A stretch of 64,000 nt of DNA from Rhipicephalus microplus (taxonomy: Eukaryota > Arthropoda > Arachnida > Ixodida > Ixodidae). This document shows positions 45,194 to 57,316 of this stretch, in pieces; the stretch's first letter is position 1; each line of letters starts with the position of its first letter. The notes below the pieces were generated by a model. That model had not been told where the DNA came from and ran no database searches. It saw nothing but the letters and a program-made list of their open reading frames with translations. A program made the position numbers and the translations under genes. The stretch is taken from positions 53,909,771 to 53,973,770 of the forward strand of contig NC_134705.1 of assembly GCF_043290135.1 (NCBI RefSeq), written 5' to 3'.

Positions 45194-46980
45194 GTGAATT
45201 CAATAATCAGACAGCCCACTTCTCGCATTAATTTCAATACATTTGAACAGACACTACGTGTGGCTTTGTCAAGACGAATCGAGGTAAAACAAGAGCGCAA
45301 TAGTATCAACTTTAAGGATGTAATAAAACAATCTTTAAATAAAGCTAAATTCGCAGTGGAGGTCTCTAAACAACCTTATATGAATCATTGGTGGAACGCT
45401 GATTGTTCACGTCATTACAGGCTAAGAAACAGCGTGGTGAAAACCGCTCTATAATCAGTCCCCTAGAAACTGAAGCGATTACAAATACGCGGCTGCAATG
45501 TTTAAGCGAACAGTTGCCGCTGCAATGGCTAATTATGATAGCCAACGTTCCGAGTTCCGTTCAAAGCATGGCAACAGAAAATCACTTTTCAACTTCCTTA
45601 AAGCCCAAAAAGTAATCCCACCTTGAACAAACCTCGAATCGATAGTTCAACGCCAAGTAAGTTGCCTACTTTTCTGGAAAATATTGATAACGGGCTGGAA
45701 AGCTGCTTCACGGCTGCTAACTTTTACCACTCACCATGCTCTGTACCCAGTGATGACTTTGAAGAGGTTACAGCGTCGGAAATTGCACATGTAGTGAAAA
45801 CATTGCCCAATTCTGCTCCAGGTCACGATGGAATCACTGCATTGGTAATAAAAATAATCCATAAAATATAACCTCGAGATTTACTTGCGATAGTTAACCA
45901 CTCCATTATGCATTCGTTGATTACCCCTGAGTGGAGAATCACGAAAATGGTTCTTTTCATAAAGAAACATGAAGCTGGGTTTACTTTGGATAACATTAGG
46001 CCTATTTCACTCACAACTAATCTAGTAAAACTAATCGAAAGACTTCTGCACAATAGGACAGACAACTGGTTGGACAAAAATGCAACTATAAGCCCATGCG
46101 AAATTAGATTCAGGCGTGGCTGCTCTATTTGGTGCGCCCGTGTTGATCAGGAAAGCAGAATAAAACTAGCTCGTTCCAAGAAACGGGTTTCCGCCTTGGT
46201 AACTTTAGCTATCGCAAACGCTTATGACACTGGGGAACACATTAAACTAATAAATTCGCTAACGCACATCCAGTTACCAAATTACTTCATGGCATGGGTT
46301 TACTCTTTTTGAAAGATAGAGAATTCTATTGCTCTCAATCTGGCATGTCGTCTTCGAAGTATAAACAAACTAGAGGTCTCTCCCAAGGTTCGATACTTTC
46401 ACCCTTTTTATTTAAGATTTCATTGTGCACAATTCCAGTACAATATGATGTACAGGGGTATGTATACGCTGATGCCATCGCATTTTTTTGCTACAGCTAC
46501 AGATATACATACATTATATCAGATTCTACAGTTTTTTATGAACGCTCTGGACACGTGGTTAGACGACAATAATCTATTATTGAACATCAGGAAAAGTGCA
46601 GCCGTACTTTTTCTACAAGTGTTCCAGTGCAGATTTCAATACTTTACAGACAGGGCTTTATCCCACAGGTAAAATCATATAAATACTTAGGAGTGACTTA
46701 TACTGAAAACCCAAATTGGAGTCCGCATATAGAAAATATGGCAGCTAAAGGAGCACAGGCGCTAGGTATGCCTCGTAGACTCAGCAATAAATGTTGTGGT
46801 TTATGTCGTGATGTGCTAGTCATGATATATTGTATGTATATTCGCCCAAAATCGGAATTTGGCTGTGTCTTGTTTTCTGGAGCACCCACCTACAAAATTA
46901 AACCACTGTTACTATTAGAACGCGAAGCGTTACGTATATGTCTTGGGCTCCCTAAATTTGTCCAAATTATATTTTATATA
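45194..46980 (+). pseudogene. LINE ORF2 reverse transcriptase, decayed
   Basis: Recognisable pieces: NHWWNADC, VVKTLPNSAPGHDGIT (about 45795), NIRPISLTTNLVKLIERLL (about 45990), TRGLSQGSILSPFLF (about 46370) and VYADAIAFF (46462 on), in which the second catalytic Asp of YADD is Ala. KSYKYLGVTYTENPNWSPHI (about 46670) is the following motif. Frames change near 45870, 46310, 46570 and 46640. Confidence 0.85.
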
Positions 46981-47319
46981 TGGAAGCGCATCTGCCTTCT
47001 CTTCGTGCTAGATTACAAATACTAGCCGTCCGAACCTTCCTAAAAATATACGCATCGCTACGTAGAAGGTCTGAATATGTTTTCATTAATGAGCCGCCGT
47101 CCTTTTTTAACCAACAGTGGTCTAGATTAAAGTGCCCACAAGTCATCGTAGTACAGAAGCTCTTGGAAACATTGCAAGTTAACCTTCCTGAAGTATACGG
47201 GTAGTAAGAACACCAATTTAAACAATGAAAATAGAATTTGGCAAAATTTTTCCTAATAACTACAAAGCTTCCCAGTATAAATATAAATGCCATTTTGAAA
47301 TACCACCTGGCAAGGTTAG

Positions 47320-48165
47320 ACATAAAGATGGTTATGTCAACTGATGTTTCAGTTCGCGAAGAGAAGGCAGGAGTTGGAATTGCAGCTTCAGCGTTGGATT
47401 GGTCTTTTTCGATTCATTTGCCCGATTTTACACCTATTTATCAAGCGGAATTACTGGCAATTCTCTTAGCGTTACGAAAATTACTTCAATCAACAACAAA
47501 TGCTATTATTCTTTCAGACTGTTTGTCTGTGTGTAGTTCATTATCTGCGCCTATATGTCCAATAATTTAAAAGTATTTTATGACCTTGCCCCAAGACATT
47601 TACGACTCATTCACTAGGCGTGGATACCAGGACATAAAGGTTTAACCATCAATTAGCATGCAGATTCACTCGCAGTGGCTTCACATAATTGCCCCATAAT
47701 TTCTATATTGCCGAAGCTAGCATTTATCGCCGTGGAACGCTTTGAAAAATTTGTCATGTCAGATCAGTTTGAAAAATCTCGTTTGGCAACATCGAATTTT
47801 CTCCATCTTCACTACCCTTGGAAACATCGATGATGCTCCTCTAGAACGGCGGAGATAATAATTACGAGACTAAGATGCCGAGTTTCCTCCCCGCCCTCCG
47901 CTGAATTTTTATCTACACAGGTCTGGTCTGGCACATTCTCCCTTATGCCACCACTGCAACGAGAGTAAATCCCTTCACCAGTTTCTCTTAACATGCAGGT
48001 TATATACAAACCAAGGAAAGAGACTGTTAGAAGAACATCTCCGTAGGTTGGCTCTAAATTTATCCCTTCCGGTGGTCTTTTTCTTTGGAGCAACTGAAAA
48101 GGGATTTAGCCACAGGAACGTTCGCGAAGCCGTATGCGATTTAATAAAGGCAACAAACAGAATAG
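47320..48165 (+). pseudogene. LINE ORF2 RNase H and C-terminal knuckle
   Basis: MSTDVSVREEKAGVGIAA (about 47337) with YQAELLAILLALRKL (about 47440) and ILSDCLSV (about 47510) give the RNase H D-E-D order; the sequence WIPGHKG at about 47620 is the next conserved block. CHHCNESKSLHQFLLTC (about 47950) is the C-terminal CX2CX7HX4C knuckle. Several stops are present. Confidence 0.8.
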
Positions 48166-48289
48166 AATGTTAAACTGAGGCATAAATTCTTTTTATTTGA
48201 AACCATATTAGCTTGTTCGTTCTTTGTATTACCTCTATTTATTTTATTTCTAATTGATTCTTTACCAATTGGTTCTTTGTTTAAACAGC

Positions 48290-48525
48290 CCTGCCCCGGT
48301 GGTCTAGTGGCTAAGGTACTCGGCTGCTGACTCGCAGGTCGTGGGATCAAATCTCGGCTGCGGCGGCTGCATTTCCGATGGAGGCGGAAATGTTGTAGCC
48401 CGTGTGCTCAGATTTGGGGGCCAGTTAAAGAACACCAGGTGGTCTAAATTTCCGCAGCGCTCCACTCTGGCGTCTCTCATATATATATGGTGGTTTTGAG
48501 ACGGTAAACCCCAGGTATCAAGCCT
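48290..48525 (+). mobile_element. tRNA-derived SINE, copy 2 of 3
   Basis: GGTGGTCTAGTGGCTAAGGTACTCGG, then GGGATCAAATCTC in place of the B box, and the same body as at 41831. It has an internal ATATATAT stretch and ends near CAAGCC. Confidence 0.85.
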
Positions 48526-49984
48526 TCTTTGATTACACATTGTATCTGAATAATCAGGCTGGTAAAACAACTTCACCACACAAATGAGGCACCGTCCGTT
48601 TCATGGCCGAGACCCGTGGTGGGTTGTGCCAGGACTCTGAGGAACAACCCACCAACCAACCTTGTAATCAAGATCGAAACTATTTCTGGTGCTGCAAAAC
48701 AGTATTCTGCAATTTTTGTGATGTTGGATCTTCCAAAGTGTTCATAGGGTAAATTGTGGCCATTCAAGTGCAATGATAAGTTGCGTATCACGAGCGAAAG
48801 AACCTGTTATTAGACAGCTTGTGGGCTGTAACTAATACGTGGTTGCGGTATGTTGGTTTCACAACGATAATTTACACTTACAGGGTAAACAAATAGATCT
48901 ATTTAAATTCACTATAATCAACTTTGCTATCACTAAGTCCTGGTCTTCTATATATATAGGACATGGAGTCATTTTTGTCCTATACTGACAGGGTGCAAAG
49001 AAAAAAATATTTTCGTGTTCTTGAGGTTATAGCAACTTCAAATCAACAAGAAAGAAAATGAGGTGTCTGTTAAAAACATTTTAGGTTTGAAGGAGTTATT
49101 ACCTTGGTTAGTTTGTTACTTTTTCACGCCGTATTTTGATCTCCGCTGTCTATATCTTCTCAAGACTCTCAAACGCTGTTCAACTAAACTGAAACTAAAC
49201 CTCAAAACGTCCCACTTATATAATGATTCACATTTACTTATTTTGCCAGTTACACATGATGCAAAGTAGTGATCGCTAAACAAAAAAAAGCTTGGATATT
49301 GTATTTACTGGCAATATGAACTAATGCTAATGACACATAGGTACTATCGGGGCCCACATGAATGGAACCTTGATAATGTGCATAGTGTTGGTTCTTTTTA
49401 TATACATTGCAGTATCGTCGACATTAGTCAGAGATGAGGTTCTTTAACAGTTCTGTGCGTGAGTCATTAAAAGTGGGTGCACTTTTTTCTCACTGGCACT
49501 GACAACACAATTACAATTTTCTATCAGAATGAGTATGCGATAGAGTTCATAATAGGCACGAATTTTCTAGAACGTTGCACAGCGTTCATCAACTGTAACA
49601 GGTGCCAATAAACAAATAACTCGCCAATCAAGCGAAAAAGTGGTAAATCACAAAAAAAAACTCAGAGACGAATCCGAAGGGACGTTTTGGACAGTACCAC
49701 TTAAGTTATTTTGCGCAAAGATCACACACCTTGCCAACCTAGCAACTGCATGACTGACGCTATCACCGTAGCGTCCGGTGAAGCGTTGCAATAAACTATT
49801 GGTGCAGCCCATTATGTGCCCTTTTGTTTCATCGAGCGGAATATTGTCCAGGTCATAGTCCATGGCTAGCCTGTCGAGTTCTATATGTTTCTTTCTGGAA
49901 GGCCATGTTCTTAATCTGAGCGCCGCCGCTTTACAAACCCGCTCAGTGAACAGATTGGTGAGCGGCTCTACGCTGAGAGCCCTG
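48526..49984. other. unassigned sequence
   Basis: AT-rich, with no repeat or domain recognised apart from the small frame at 49648-49863. Confidence 0.4.
49648..49863 (-). CDS. small candidate coding exon, 71 aa
   Basis: ATG at 49863; sequence begins MDYDLDNIPLDETKGHIMG and contains LLQRFTGRYGDSVSHAVARL. The composition is protein-like and the helix FTGRYGDSVSHAVARLARC is amphipathic. I do not recognise a family with confidence; transposon-linked accessory proteins of ticks contain similar stretches. No splice sites were established. Confidence 0.25.
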   Translation of the reverse strand: MDYDLDNIPLDETKGHIMGCTNSLLQRFTGRYGDSVSHAVARLARCVIFAQNNLSGTVQNVPSDSSLSFFL

Positions 49985-50000
49985 CACTTTCGTCTGTAGG

Positions 50001-50770
50001 GTTCTCGTCGCGCAGGGTGGATGCATAATGTTCATTTTTTGCGCAGCCATCGTCACGTTCGAGCGACCAACACAGTTGTCGGGTAGCATTTTGTTTCTTG
50101 CCTCCACTGACCACTTTCCACTGCACTTGAGACATCACTTCTGTTTCAGTTGGATCGCCGGCAGATCAGTCGCGATGGCGTTTCGTAGGCACCTCTTCAA
50201 ATGCATACTTGGGATACTCAGGTCATCAAGCAAGCCTTTATTTCCTTCCGTGTTACTCGCAAGATAATGCTGTGAAGCTGAATTGAGGGAAGGCAAAGTG
50301 ACTGATCTGGGACGCCGACATTCACAGTTGCTTCGTTTGCTGCAACGCGGCGTCTGCTCTATGCGTAGGGTACGCCCGTCCACTCCTCGTTGAAGTGCAG
50401 TCCTTTCAAGGCCTCCGAGATGGCGGGCGCGCGGTGTGTTAATCTCCGGCCGAACCAATCGCAGTGCTCCGCAGTGAAACCAACGTCTATTACTTCGCGG
50501 TCCTTGCTATCACGGTCCCGGCTACCACAAGAGAGCGCGTTCACTGTGGATATTGGGTTCTCATCGTCCAGGGTGGATCCACAGTGTTAACCTTCAATTC
50601 TCGTGGTCCACATTGTGTTTGAGCGGCGAACACTGTTATCGGGCAGCATTTCCTTTCTTGTCTCCACTGACCACCTTCCACTGCATTTCAGCCATCACTT
50701 GTGTTTCACCTGGAGCGTCGTCATCTAAGTCGCAATGGTGTGCAGGTGCACGTACTCTAATCACGCGAAT
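50001..50770 (+). repeat. two direct 5' UTR monomers of the LINE, about 556 bp apart
   Basis: 50001-50235 and 50557-50770 share CAGGGTGGAT, then ACACTGTT.TCGGG(T/C)AGCATTT and TCCACTGACCAC.TTCCACTGCA. Copy 1 does not show them. Repeated 5' monomers can act as internal promoters in some LINEs; here that is inference. Confidence 0.65.
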
Positions 50771-50859
50771 TGTTGTAGTAGAGCTTACTTCTTTGTGCTT
50801 AAGGCAGCGTTCGTCGTACGCCGTTTTTTGTAATTATTCAGTACGAAAAGTCGAAGACA

Positions 50860-51939
50860 TGGTTAAAAAGACCGTAAATGTTCAGGACGCGGGGTGCGTG
50901 TAAAAATGAAGGATAATGCAGGCACGAATGCACAATGAGCTGACACCAAGTGTAGGCAATGTAAGGTCAAAAAACAAATGGGGAAAATTATAGTGTACCA
51001 GAGTAAACTGCTGATGAGAATCACCGAGCTGGAGACTGCGTTGGTGGCAAAGCAAGAAAAAACGAGGGCTATGAGAGAAAATTTCAGGTCAGCCGAAGAA
51101 GCACTAGCGAAGATTAACAAAAGAGCGGCCGACAGAGAGAACGGTAGGCCACGGCAGCCAGAAAGACACAGAAGAAAGAGAAAATAGTTTCAGAAAAAAC
51201 AGCTTTGGCCTGCTCATTGGTCACAAGACACTTATTCAGCGAAGTAATGGTTGGGTTGGGAGGGGACAAAGCCATTGGCGTCACATGTGCATGTATCCTC
51301 CAGGTACATGACACTCCAGCTGAAAAGTCACAGCACGTGATAATCACTGGGGACTCAAATTCAAATTGATGCGCAGAAGCAATCAAAAAGAGTGTAAAAG
51401 GTGACAAGAAGGTATCACTAGGTACGTTCTCACGAGGTTAGCTAAAAGCAGTCATGAGACTAGCTAGCGCAAAACTAACAACACAAGCTGATGGACGAAA
51501 CCTCGTGATAATTGCGGGTGTTTTAAGCGATTTCTTAAGTGAAGATACGACAAGACTAGCGAACGCACTGACGAAGGGGGTCGACAAAATGCGCGCCACT
51601 TCTTCTCAGGTTCAGGTAGTAATATGCACGATACCGGAAGTACCGGTGAGTGACGGCAACTTCGAAACAGCGGTTGTCAACGCAAACAAAAAGATATGCC
51701 AGATGAGTCGAGAGAAAGGTTTTAAGGAAGTGAAAATATACATTGAGGTGCATTGGTGGCATGGTTTTCAACAAGACAGAATTAAGTTCGATAGGAGGCC
51801 AGGTCATGAGGCGGGTTGGCGACTTTCCGAACGCGCAGTAGCTTTTTTGTGGGTGGGGGGGGGAGGGGGATGGGGGACGCGGTTTCTGCGAGGTTCAGAA
51901 CAGCTACTAATGAGCAAAACAACCAGGGTGACTCTTTGA
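50860..51939 (+). pseudogene. LINE copy 2 N-terminal region (coiled coil, SGNH-like)
   Basis: Start MVKKTVNVQDAGCV at 50860. A coiled coil (ITELETALVAKQEKTRAM) follows at about 51018, the GDSNSN block at about 51350, then 51454-51939 with FLSEDTTRLANALTKGVDKM and DRIKFDRRPGHE. The frame runs through the position where copy 1 has a stop, and is lost at the G run near 51860. Confidence 0.72.
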
Positions 51940-52750
51940 CAGGTGGTATAGAAAGATACGAGCCCAACGTGGCACCAATATCGAAGACACGCAAAGTGCG
52001 GGGAAGGAATTGACGTAGCCACGAGGGTCGAGCCAATTCTGATGTGGCGTATATTAACATGCAGGTGGCAGGAATCGGCTGAAGTGGGGAAAGATAGAAG
52101 AACAGCTGAGGGAGGAGAAGCTGATAGTATATGGGTTTTTAGAAACACATCTTAGAGACATGGAACAACCACCTAATGATCCAGACTACCCATAGTGAAA
52201 TTGTAATAGAACAGAAGGCAACAGAAAGGGGGGTGGTATTGAAACATTCATTCTTAAATGTACAGACTGGCATAGGGTTAAGCAAGAGTGCAGGGAACAT
52301 TTGTGGCTAAAAGAAAAAGTCGCAGGTTCATAATGCTTCTGGGTTTTGTGTGCTTGTGGACAGGGTCTAAAGCCAGAAAGGAAACTAAGAAATAGAGCAG
52401 TGCGTAGAAAATAACATTGTCGAACTAGGAGAAGAGTGCAACTAATTAAATTAGAAGATATGAGTGCCCATATGGAAGTTCTGGATAAAAATATATTGAC
52501 CCAACGGGCAGAACGCTAATGAATATGCGTGAAAGGCATGATTTGTTCGTTTGCAACAGCACCGAGAAATGCGAATGGCAGATAACGTGGGAGGTGGGAA
52601 GGCTGCAATCGACGATAGATTTCGCAATGATGTCACATAGGGTGTATGATCGGCTAATGGTGATGAAAAGACACGAATATGGGTGCAGAAGCTTAGGTAG
52701 TGATCGCAAACGTGTCAAGGTGAGTTTTGGAAGAGAAATGAAACTGTAAT
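51940..52750 (+). pseudogene. LINE copy 2 endonuclease domain
   Basis: Pieces corresponding to copy 1: VAYINMQ (about 52040), FLETHLRDMEQPP (about 52135), then a decayed GDMNAH block and NSTEKCEWQITWEVGRLQST (about 52555) with IDFAMMSHRVYDRL. Stops and shifts are frequent. Confidence 0.7.
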
Positions 52751-52889
52751 GAAGGCATTCTAAGCAACCACGGCAACATTTCTTCAGAAAGGCAAATAGT
52801 TATAACAACCAAGCAGATTGAGAAAATATTCACCGAGGGTACTAAAACAGACAGGATGTACACACATCTACCTCGATTGTTCGGGTTAG

Positions 52890-54190
52890 ATCTTGCTAAC
52901 GTACGAGTCAAATAAACCGGGAAAAGGAGAGACAAGGTCTAGAGCTGGTGGCATGAGGACGTTAAGAGAGTTAGGACATCAGGAAGCCTCCAGGGAACAC
53001 AGGAATGCTAAACATAGGGGTGAACCAGAAGATGTCAAAAGAAAATGGGATAACTTTTTGAGCTGCAGAAGGGAAGTGTCCATTCTGATCAGTGAAAAAA
53101 TTGTAAGAAAGGGGGCCCGATGAATGGCGGGAGTAAAGAAAATTGATACAAAAGCAGCTGCAAATATTTGGAACCATCTCTCTTCTCTGAGCAACAAGAC
53201 ATACATACAAGACAGTTTTTTAACTACATGCAATAGAATATAAAAACATAGTTGACAGAAAAAAATTAAACTGCAAGAAAGCACTGCATGCAACGTAACA
53301 GATGAGGATGGACCAAATAGCGCAGGGGCTATACTGCGACAACGAGAGGGGGGAAGGGCAGGGAAAAGGGTTTCTAATAGCACATCAACAGGCCCTTATG
53401 GCATCCCATTTAGGCTAAGAAAGAAACTTGGACAAAACTCTAAGCAAACATTAGGAGAGGTAGCGAGCGAACCAATAGTGAAGGATGAAGCCCCCAATGG
53501 GTGGAAACTAAGCAGGATGAGCATAATCTATAAAAGAAAAGCGGACACTGCGGATATAAACAACTACCATCGTATAACAGTGACATCAGTAGTTTACAGA
53601 CTGGTGATGCAGATAGTAAAGGAAAGACTACATACATGGGTGGAAAATGAGTGGTTGCTGCGAGAAGCACAAAATGGGTTCCTTAAGCGAAGGAGCTTGC
53701 AGGGCAATCTGTTTCAATTGATGCAGTGTATTCAAATAGCGCAAAAAGAACACAGGCCCCTGTGGCTTGCATTTCTAGATATCAAGAGAGCTTATGATAG
53801 TGTGATTCAAGAAGACTTTCGGGGAATACTGGAAACACTAGATCTTAAAGATGGAATAACTAATCATCTAAAGGATATCAATGAAAGTAAGAAGGTAGTT
53901 ATAAAATGGGAAAAACAGGTATCTGAACCTACAGAGGTACAACGCGGGCTTAGAAAGGGATATCCCTTGTAACATTCGATATTTATGCTGTATCTACAGG
54001 GACTATAAACCAAATTAGAGGGGAGTTGGCTCAGCTTAAGCGTCTCCATTGCCAAGCAAGGAAAACACATGAACCAGTCATTACCAACATTTATGTATGC
54101 AGATTATATAGTAAGTTTAGCCGAGAACAAGCAATACTTGGAGGAATCGATAGACATCAGTAGTAATGAGAAGATAGGTTAAATTTGAAG
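52890..54190 (+). pseudogene. LINE copy 2 reverse transcriptase
   Basis: 53478-53972 is open for 164 codons: WKLSRMSIIYKRKADTADIN, TVTSVVYRLVMQIVKERL, LAFLDIKRAYDSV (motif A) and VQRGLRKGYP (motif B). The catalytic box at 54096-54107 reads YADY instead of YADD, and a stop precedes it. 52890-53120 is the linker. Confidence 0.82.
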
Positions 54191-54297
54191 TTCAGCAGGG
54201 AACAATCGGCAATTGTGATTTTAAATGTTAAACAAAGCCAGTGAGCATAATATGAAATAAGGCACGCTGGAAATAGTGGACAGGTACAAATATTTGG

Positions 54298-56925
54298 GGG
54301 GGGGGGATAAACAACAAGAGGGAAGGCAGGGAAGTTAACCAGGCACATGCCCGGTTTGCTACCCTACGCTGGGGGAATAGGAAGGGGGCTTAAAGATAAG
54401 AGAGGGAGGAAAGAGAAGAGAAAGAGAGAGAGAAAAAAAAGAAGGATTGTCACTCAATCGGCTGGCGCGTATGCAGCGGTGGCACTACACAAAAGTTAAA
54501 GGTGGTCACATAGGCCTGTAGTCCTCAAAAAGCACAAGACAGCTTTGACTGCTTTTTGAGCCGGCGAAAAGCGATGACGGTGTTCCAGTAGCATCTGCAC
54601 AGAGAGTGGCTGATTGTCCAATTGTCGCAATGCGTCTGAAAGCTTCTGTCTTTCAGCGGCAAATCGAGGGCAATGGCATATCAGATGGTCGATGTCTTCT
54701 TTGGTGCAGCAGACGTCGCATTCCGCATTGTCGGTCAATCTGATGATGGTTCTCTAGCTTTTGTGAAGGCAACCCCCAACCAAAGGCGACAAAGAAGTGA
54801 AGCTTCACGTCGACGAAGTCCGGATGGAGGTCGAAGTTCCAGTCGAGGGTTTATTTGGTATAGTCTGGTATGTCTTATGCTTGGGGTGTTCCACTCCTGC
54901 AGACTCAGACTACGTGCCAGGTGACGAAGTTGCTTTGCAGCATCAGTCCTTGACAAAGGAATCGGGAGGGTGTGTACTTCTTGGTGCGATGTGCGAGCCG
55001 CGTTGTCTGCGGAATCATTGCCACTGATCCCACAATGGCCAGGAAGCCACTGAAACTTGACCTCGTGGCCTGTTTCTGTGACGTGGTGAACAAGCTTGAC
55101 AACTTCGTAAGCTAATTGTTCATGGCAACCTCGTCGAAGGACTGACTGCAGGCTATGTAGGGCTGGTTTTGAGTCGGAAAATACAGCCCATGCATATACT
55201 CGGTCTTCGGAATTTGATGTACTCTAGGGCGCCACGCAAAGCCGCCAGTTCTGCCGCTGTGGACGTAGTGACATGTGACAGTTTGATTCGCAGAGTGATT
55301 CCTCTAGCTGGAACCACCACAGCACCACCAGAACCAGACGCTGTGGTTGAACCATCGGTGTATATGTGCACGTGGTTGTTGTACATTTCGTGCAGATGGC
55401 TCAAGCTCAATTGTTTTAGGGCTGATGAAGGCAAATTTGATTTTTTCTGTATTCCTGGAATTGAAACACGTACTTGTGGAAGTGTCAGGCACCACGGAGG
55501 ATACACCAGTTTCTCAGCAGGCGTAAAACCTGACGTAAACGACTCACGAAGAGCACAGACAATTGCACTAAATTTCGTGCGGGGCCTCTCAGTAGCGAGG
55601 GTTGCCAAGTGGTGGGAAGGATTTCTAGCATGTTGCCTGAGGTACGTACGCATCGTTTCAATGGGGATGTGCGTCATGATCGAGTAGTCCTGTGCAATGG
55701 CAATTGTTTCAGCTGTCGATGCGCAGCGGGGTAAACCAAGGCATATCCTAAGCGCTTGGGCTTGAATATTTTGGATTAGGCGCAGGTTCGTTTAGCACGT
55801 GTTAGATATAACAGGTCGGCTATACTGCAGGAATCCAGTAAATAGTACCTTGTACAGGTGTAACATAGACTCGACAGACATTCCCCAACTTTTCCCAGCA
55901 AGAAACCTGAATAAGTGACAAATGGCAGTCAGCCGCTTTTTCACGTAGTTTACGTGCGTTGTCCAAGACAGGTTTCGGTCGATTACGACTCCCAAGAATC
56001 TGTGACTCCGGATGCATGACACCAACTGCCCGTTAATTGATATGCCGTAAGCGGACATTGGTTTTCTGGTGAAAGCCACGACTGCACACTTCTCACTTGC
56101 GATTTCAAGCCCTTGTTTGCGTAAGTGGTACAATGTCACTGATGCTGCCTTCTGAAGTCGAGCGCGAAGTTGAAGTCGAGTCACACCTGATGTCCACACA
56201 CAGATGTCATCAGCATAAATGGAAAGTCGTACACTGCTTGGTTGCTTGACAACTGGTTCAATGAGTGTTAGGTTGAACAGCGTCGGGCTTAGCACTCCAC
56301 CTTGCAGGACTCCTCGGCTGCAGTAATACTCGGGTGTCGGGCCATTCTCTGTCTGCACGTGAAATGATCTATTCTGTAGGTAGCTCTTAACCCACGTTTA
56401 TATCCTTGCACCGAGTCCCACTCCTTCAAGTGCGCTGAGAATGGCTTCGTGGGTGACATTGTCGTATGCCCCTTTAACGTCAAGAAACAGAGCAGCAGAT
56501 AACCGTTTGCAGGCCTTCTGGTGTTCTCCATGTGTCACCAAGTCAACTACATTGTCAATTGACGAGCGGCCTCGTCGGAACCCGGACATGGCATCTGGAT
56601 ATATTTCGTAGAACTCTAAGTACCATTCCAGACGCGTTAAAATCATCCTTTTCATAACTTTTCCCACACAGCTCGCGAGGACAATCGGGCGGTAAGAGGA
56701 AATGCCCAAGGGTGACTTGCCGGCTCTGAGAAGTGGAATCAGGCGACTTGACTTCCATTCCTGTGGAACCATGCCAGTTTTCCAGGAGTCGTTGTACAGC
56801 TGCAAGAGTACCTGCCGAGCTTGATCTCCTAGGTGACACAGAGTGCGGTAAGTGATGCCGTGAGTTCCTGGCGCTGAAGAACGTCTACACAAAGCAAGCG
56901 CAGCCTTTAGTTCGTTCATGAAAAT
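54298..56925 (-). mobile_element. I/R1-type LINE with RNase H, inserted in LINE copy 2
   Basis: Its 3' end lies at 54298: on the minus strand it closes with a purine/pyrimidine-biased tail (CTTCCCTGCCTTCCCTCTTG) and a C run. It is 5'-truncated at about 56925, before the endonuclease. It is the better preserved of the LINEs here, with long frames and an intact YADD, so it is probably the youngest. Confidence 0.8.
54496..56919 (-). pseudogene. LINE RT-RNase H-knuckle protein, 5'-truncated
   Basis: Frames 56919-56398, 56358-55792, 55677-55153, 54956-54735 and 54738-54496 cover in order: RT motifs (SSAPGTHGITY, SSYRPIVLASCVGKVM, MSGFRRGRSS, ALFLDVKGAYDNV, RGVLQGGVLSPTLF, SIYADDICVWTS with intact YADD near 56210, FLGVVIDRNLSW), RNase H (HIYTDGSTTASGSGG, STAAELAALRGALEYI, then a WLPGHCGISGNDSAD block near 55030) and a terminal CDVCCTKEDIDHLICHC knuckle. 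Isolated stops occur at about 56396, 55791 and 55150, with a shift near 54740. Confidence 0.88.
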
Positions 56926-57295
56926 GAAAACTCCATTCGGGGATCACGTGAGGATATAGAAAAGCCGGGCGTCATTGTCCCAGTTGAATTTGAGCAGCAG
57001 GCAATCCTTCGACAGAAAGAATCTGCGACATCAATCTCTTCGCAGCGTAAGTGAAGTGCCAAAGATTTTAATGGGTTGCGCTGAGTAATGGTTGTACGAA
57101 GACCCCGGACAGTTCTCTAGATTAGTGACAGAAGCTTTCTGGGATCCAAAGACTCGCAAAAAGATACCCATCGTTGCTTGTCCAACTTGTCCATGTGACG
57201 CTGTATTTTCTTTTGTGTGCGTCTGGCCACTCTCAGATCATCAAGTGACCTCGTGCGTCTATAACATCGTTCTGCACGACGACGAATCGCTCGGA
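56926..57295 (+). other. unidentified 370-bp segment at the 5' junction of the inserted LINE
   Basis: It belongs neither to LINE copy 2 (which resumes at about 57296) nor to the recognisable part of the minus LINE. On the plus strand 56950-57046 is open and protein-like (EKPGVIVPVEFEQQAILRQK) and ends at a consensus splice donor GTAAGT (57047-57052). A second open stretch (57089-57316) contains YEDPGQFSRLVTEAFWDPKT and two closely spaced Cys pairs. No family is recognised. Confidence 0.4.
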
Positions 57296-57316
57296 GTTGG
57301 GTGTATGGACAAATAA

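Larger units (their letters stand above)
43600..48285 (+). mobile_element. I-type LINE with RNase H, degraded
   Basis: In order: gag-like ORF1 with zinc knuckles, endonuclease, RT, RNase H and a C-terminal Cys/His knuckle. The 5' end is missing or decayed, because ORF1 begins within its central part. The end is placed before the SINE at 48290. At least ten stops or frameshifts occur in ORF2. RNase H plus knuckle-bearing ORF1 place it in the I/Jockey group. Confidence 0.82.

Noticed and set aside
55169..55687. 172-codon plus-strand frame
   Set aside because: Antisense to the RNase H region of the minus-strand LINE.
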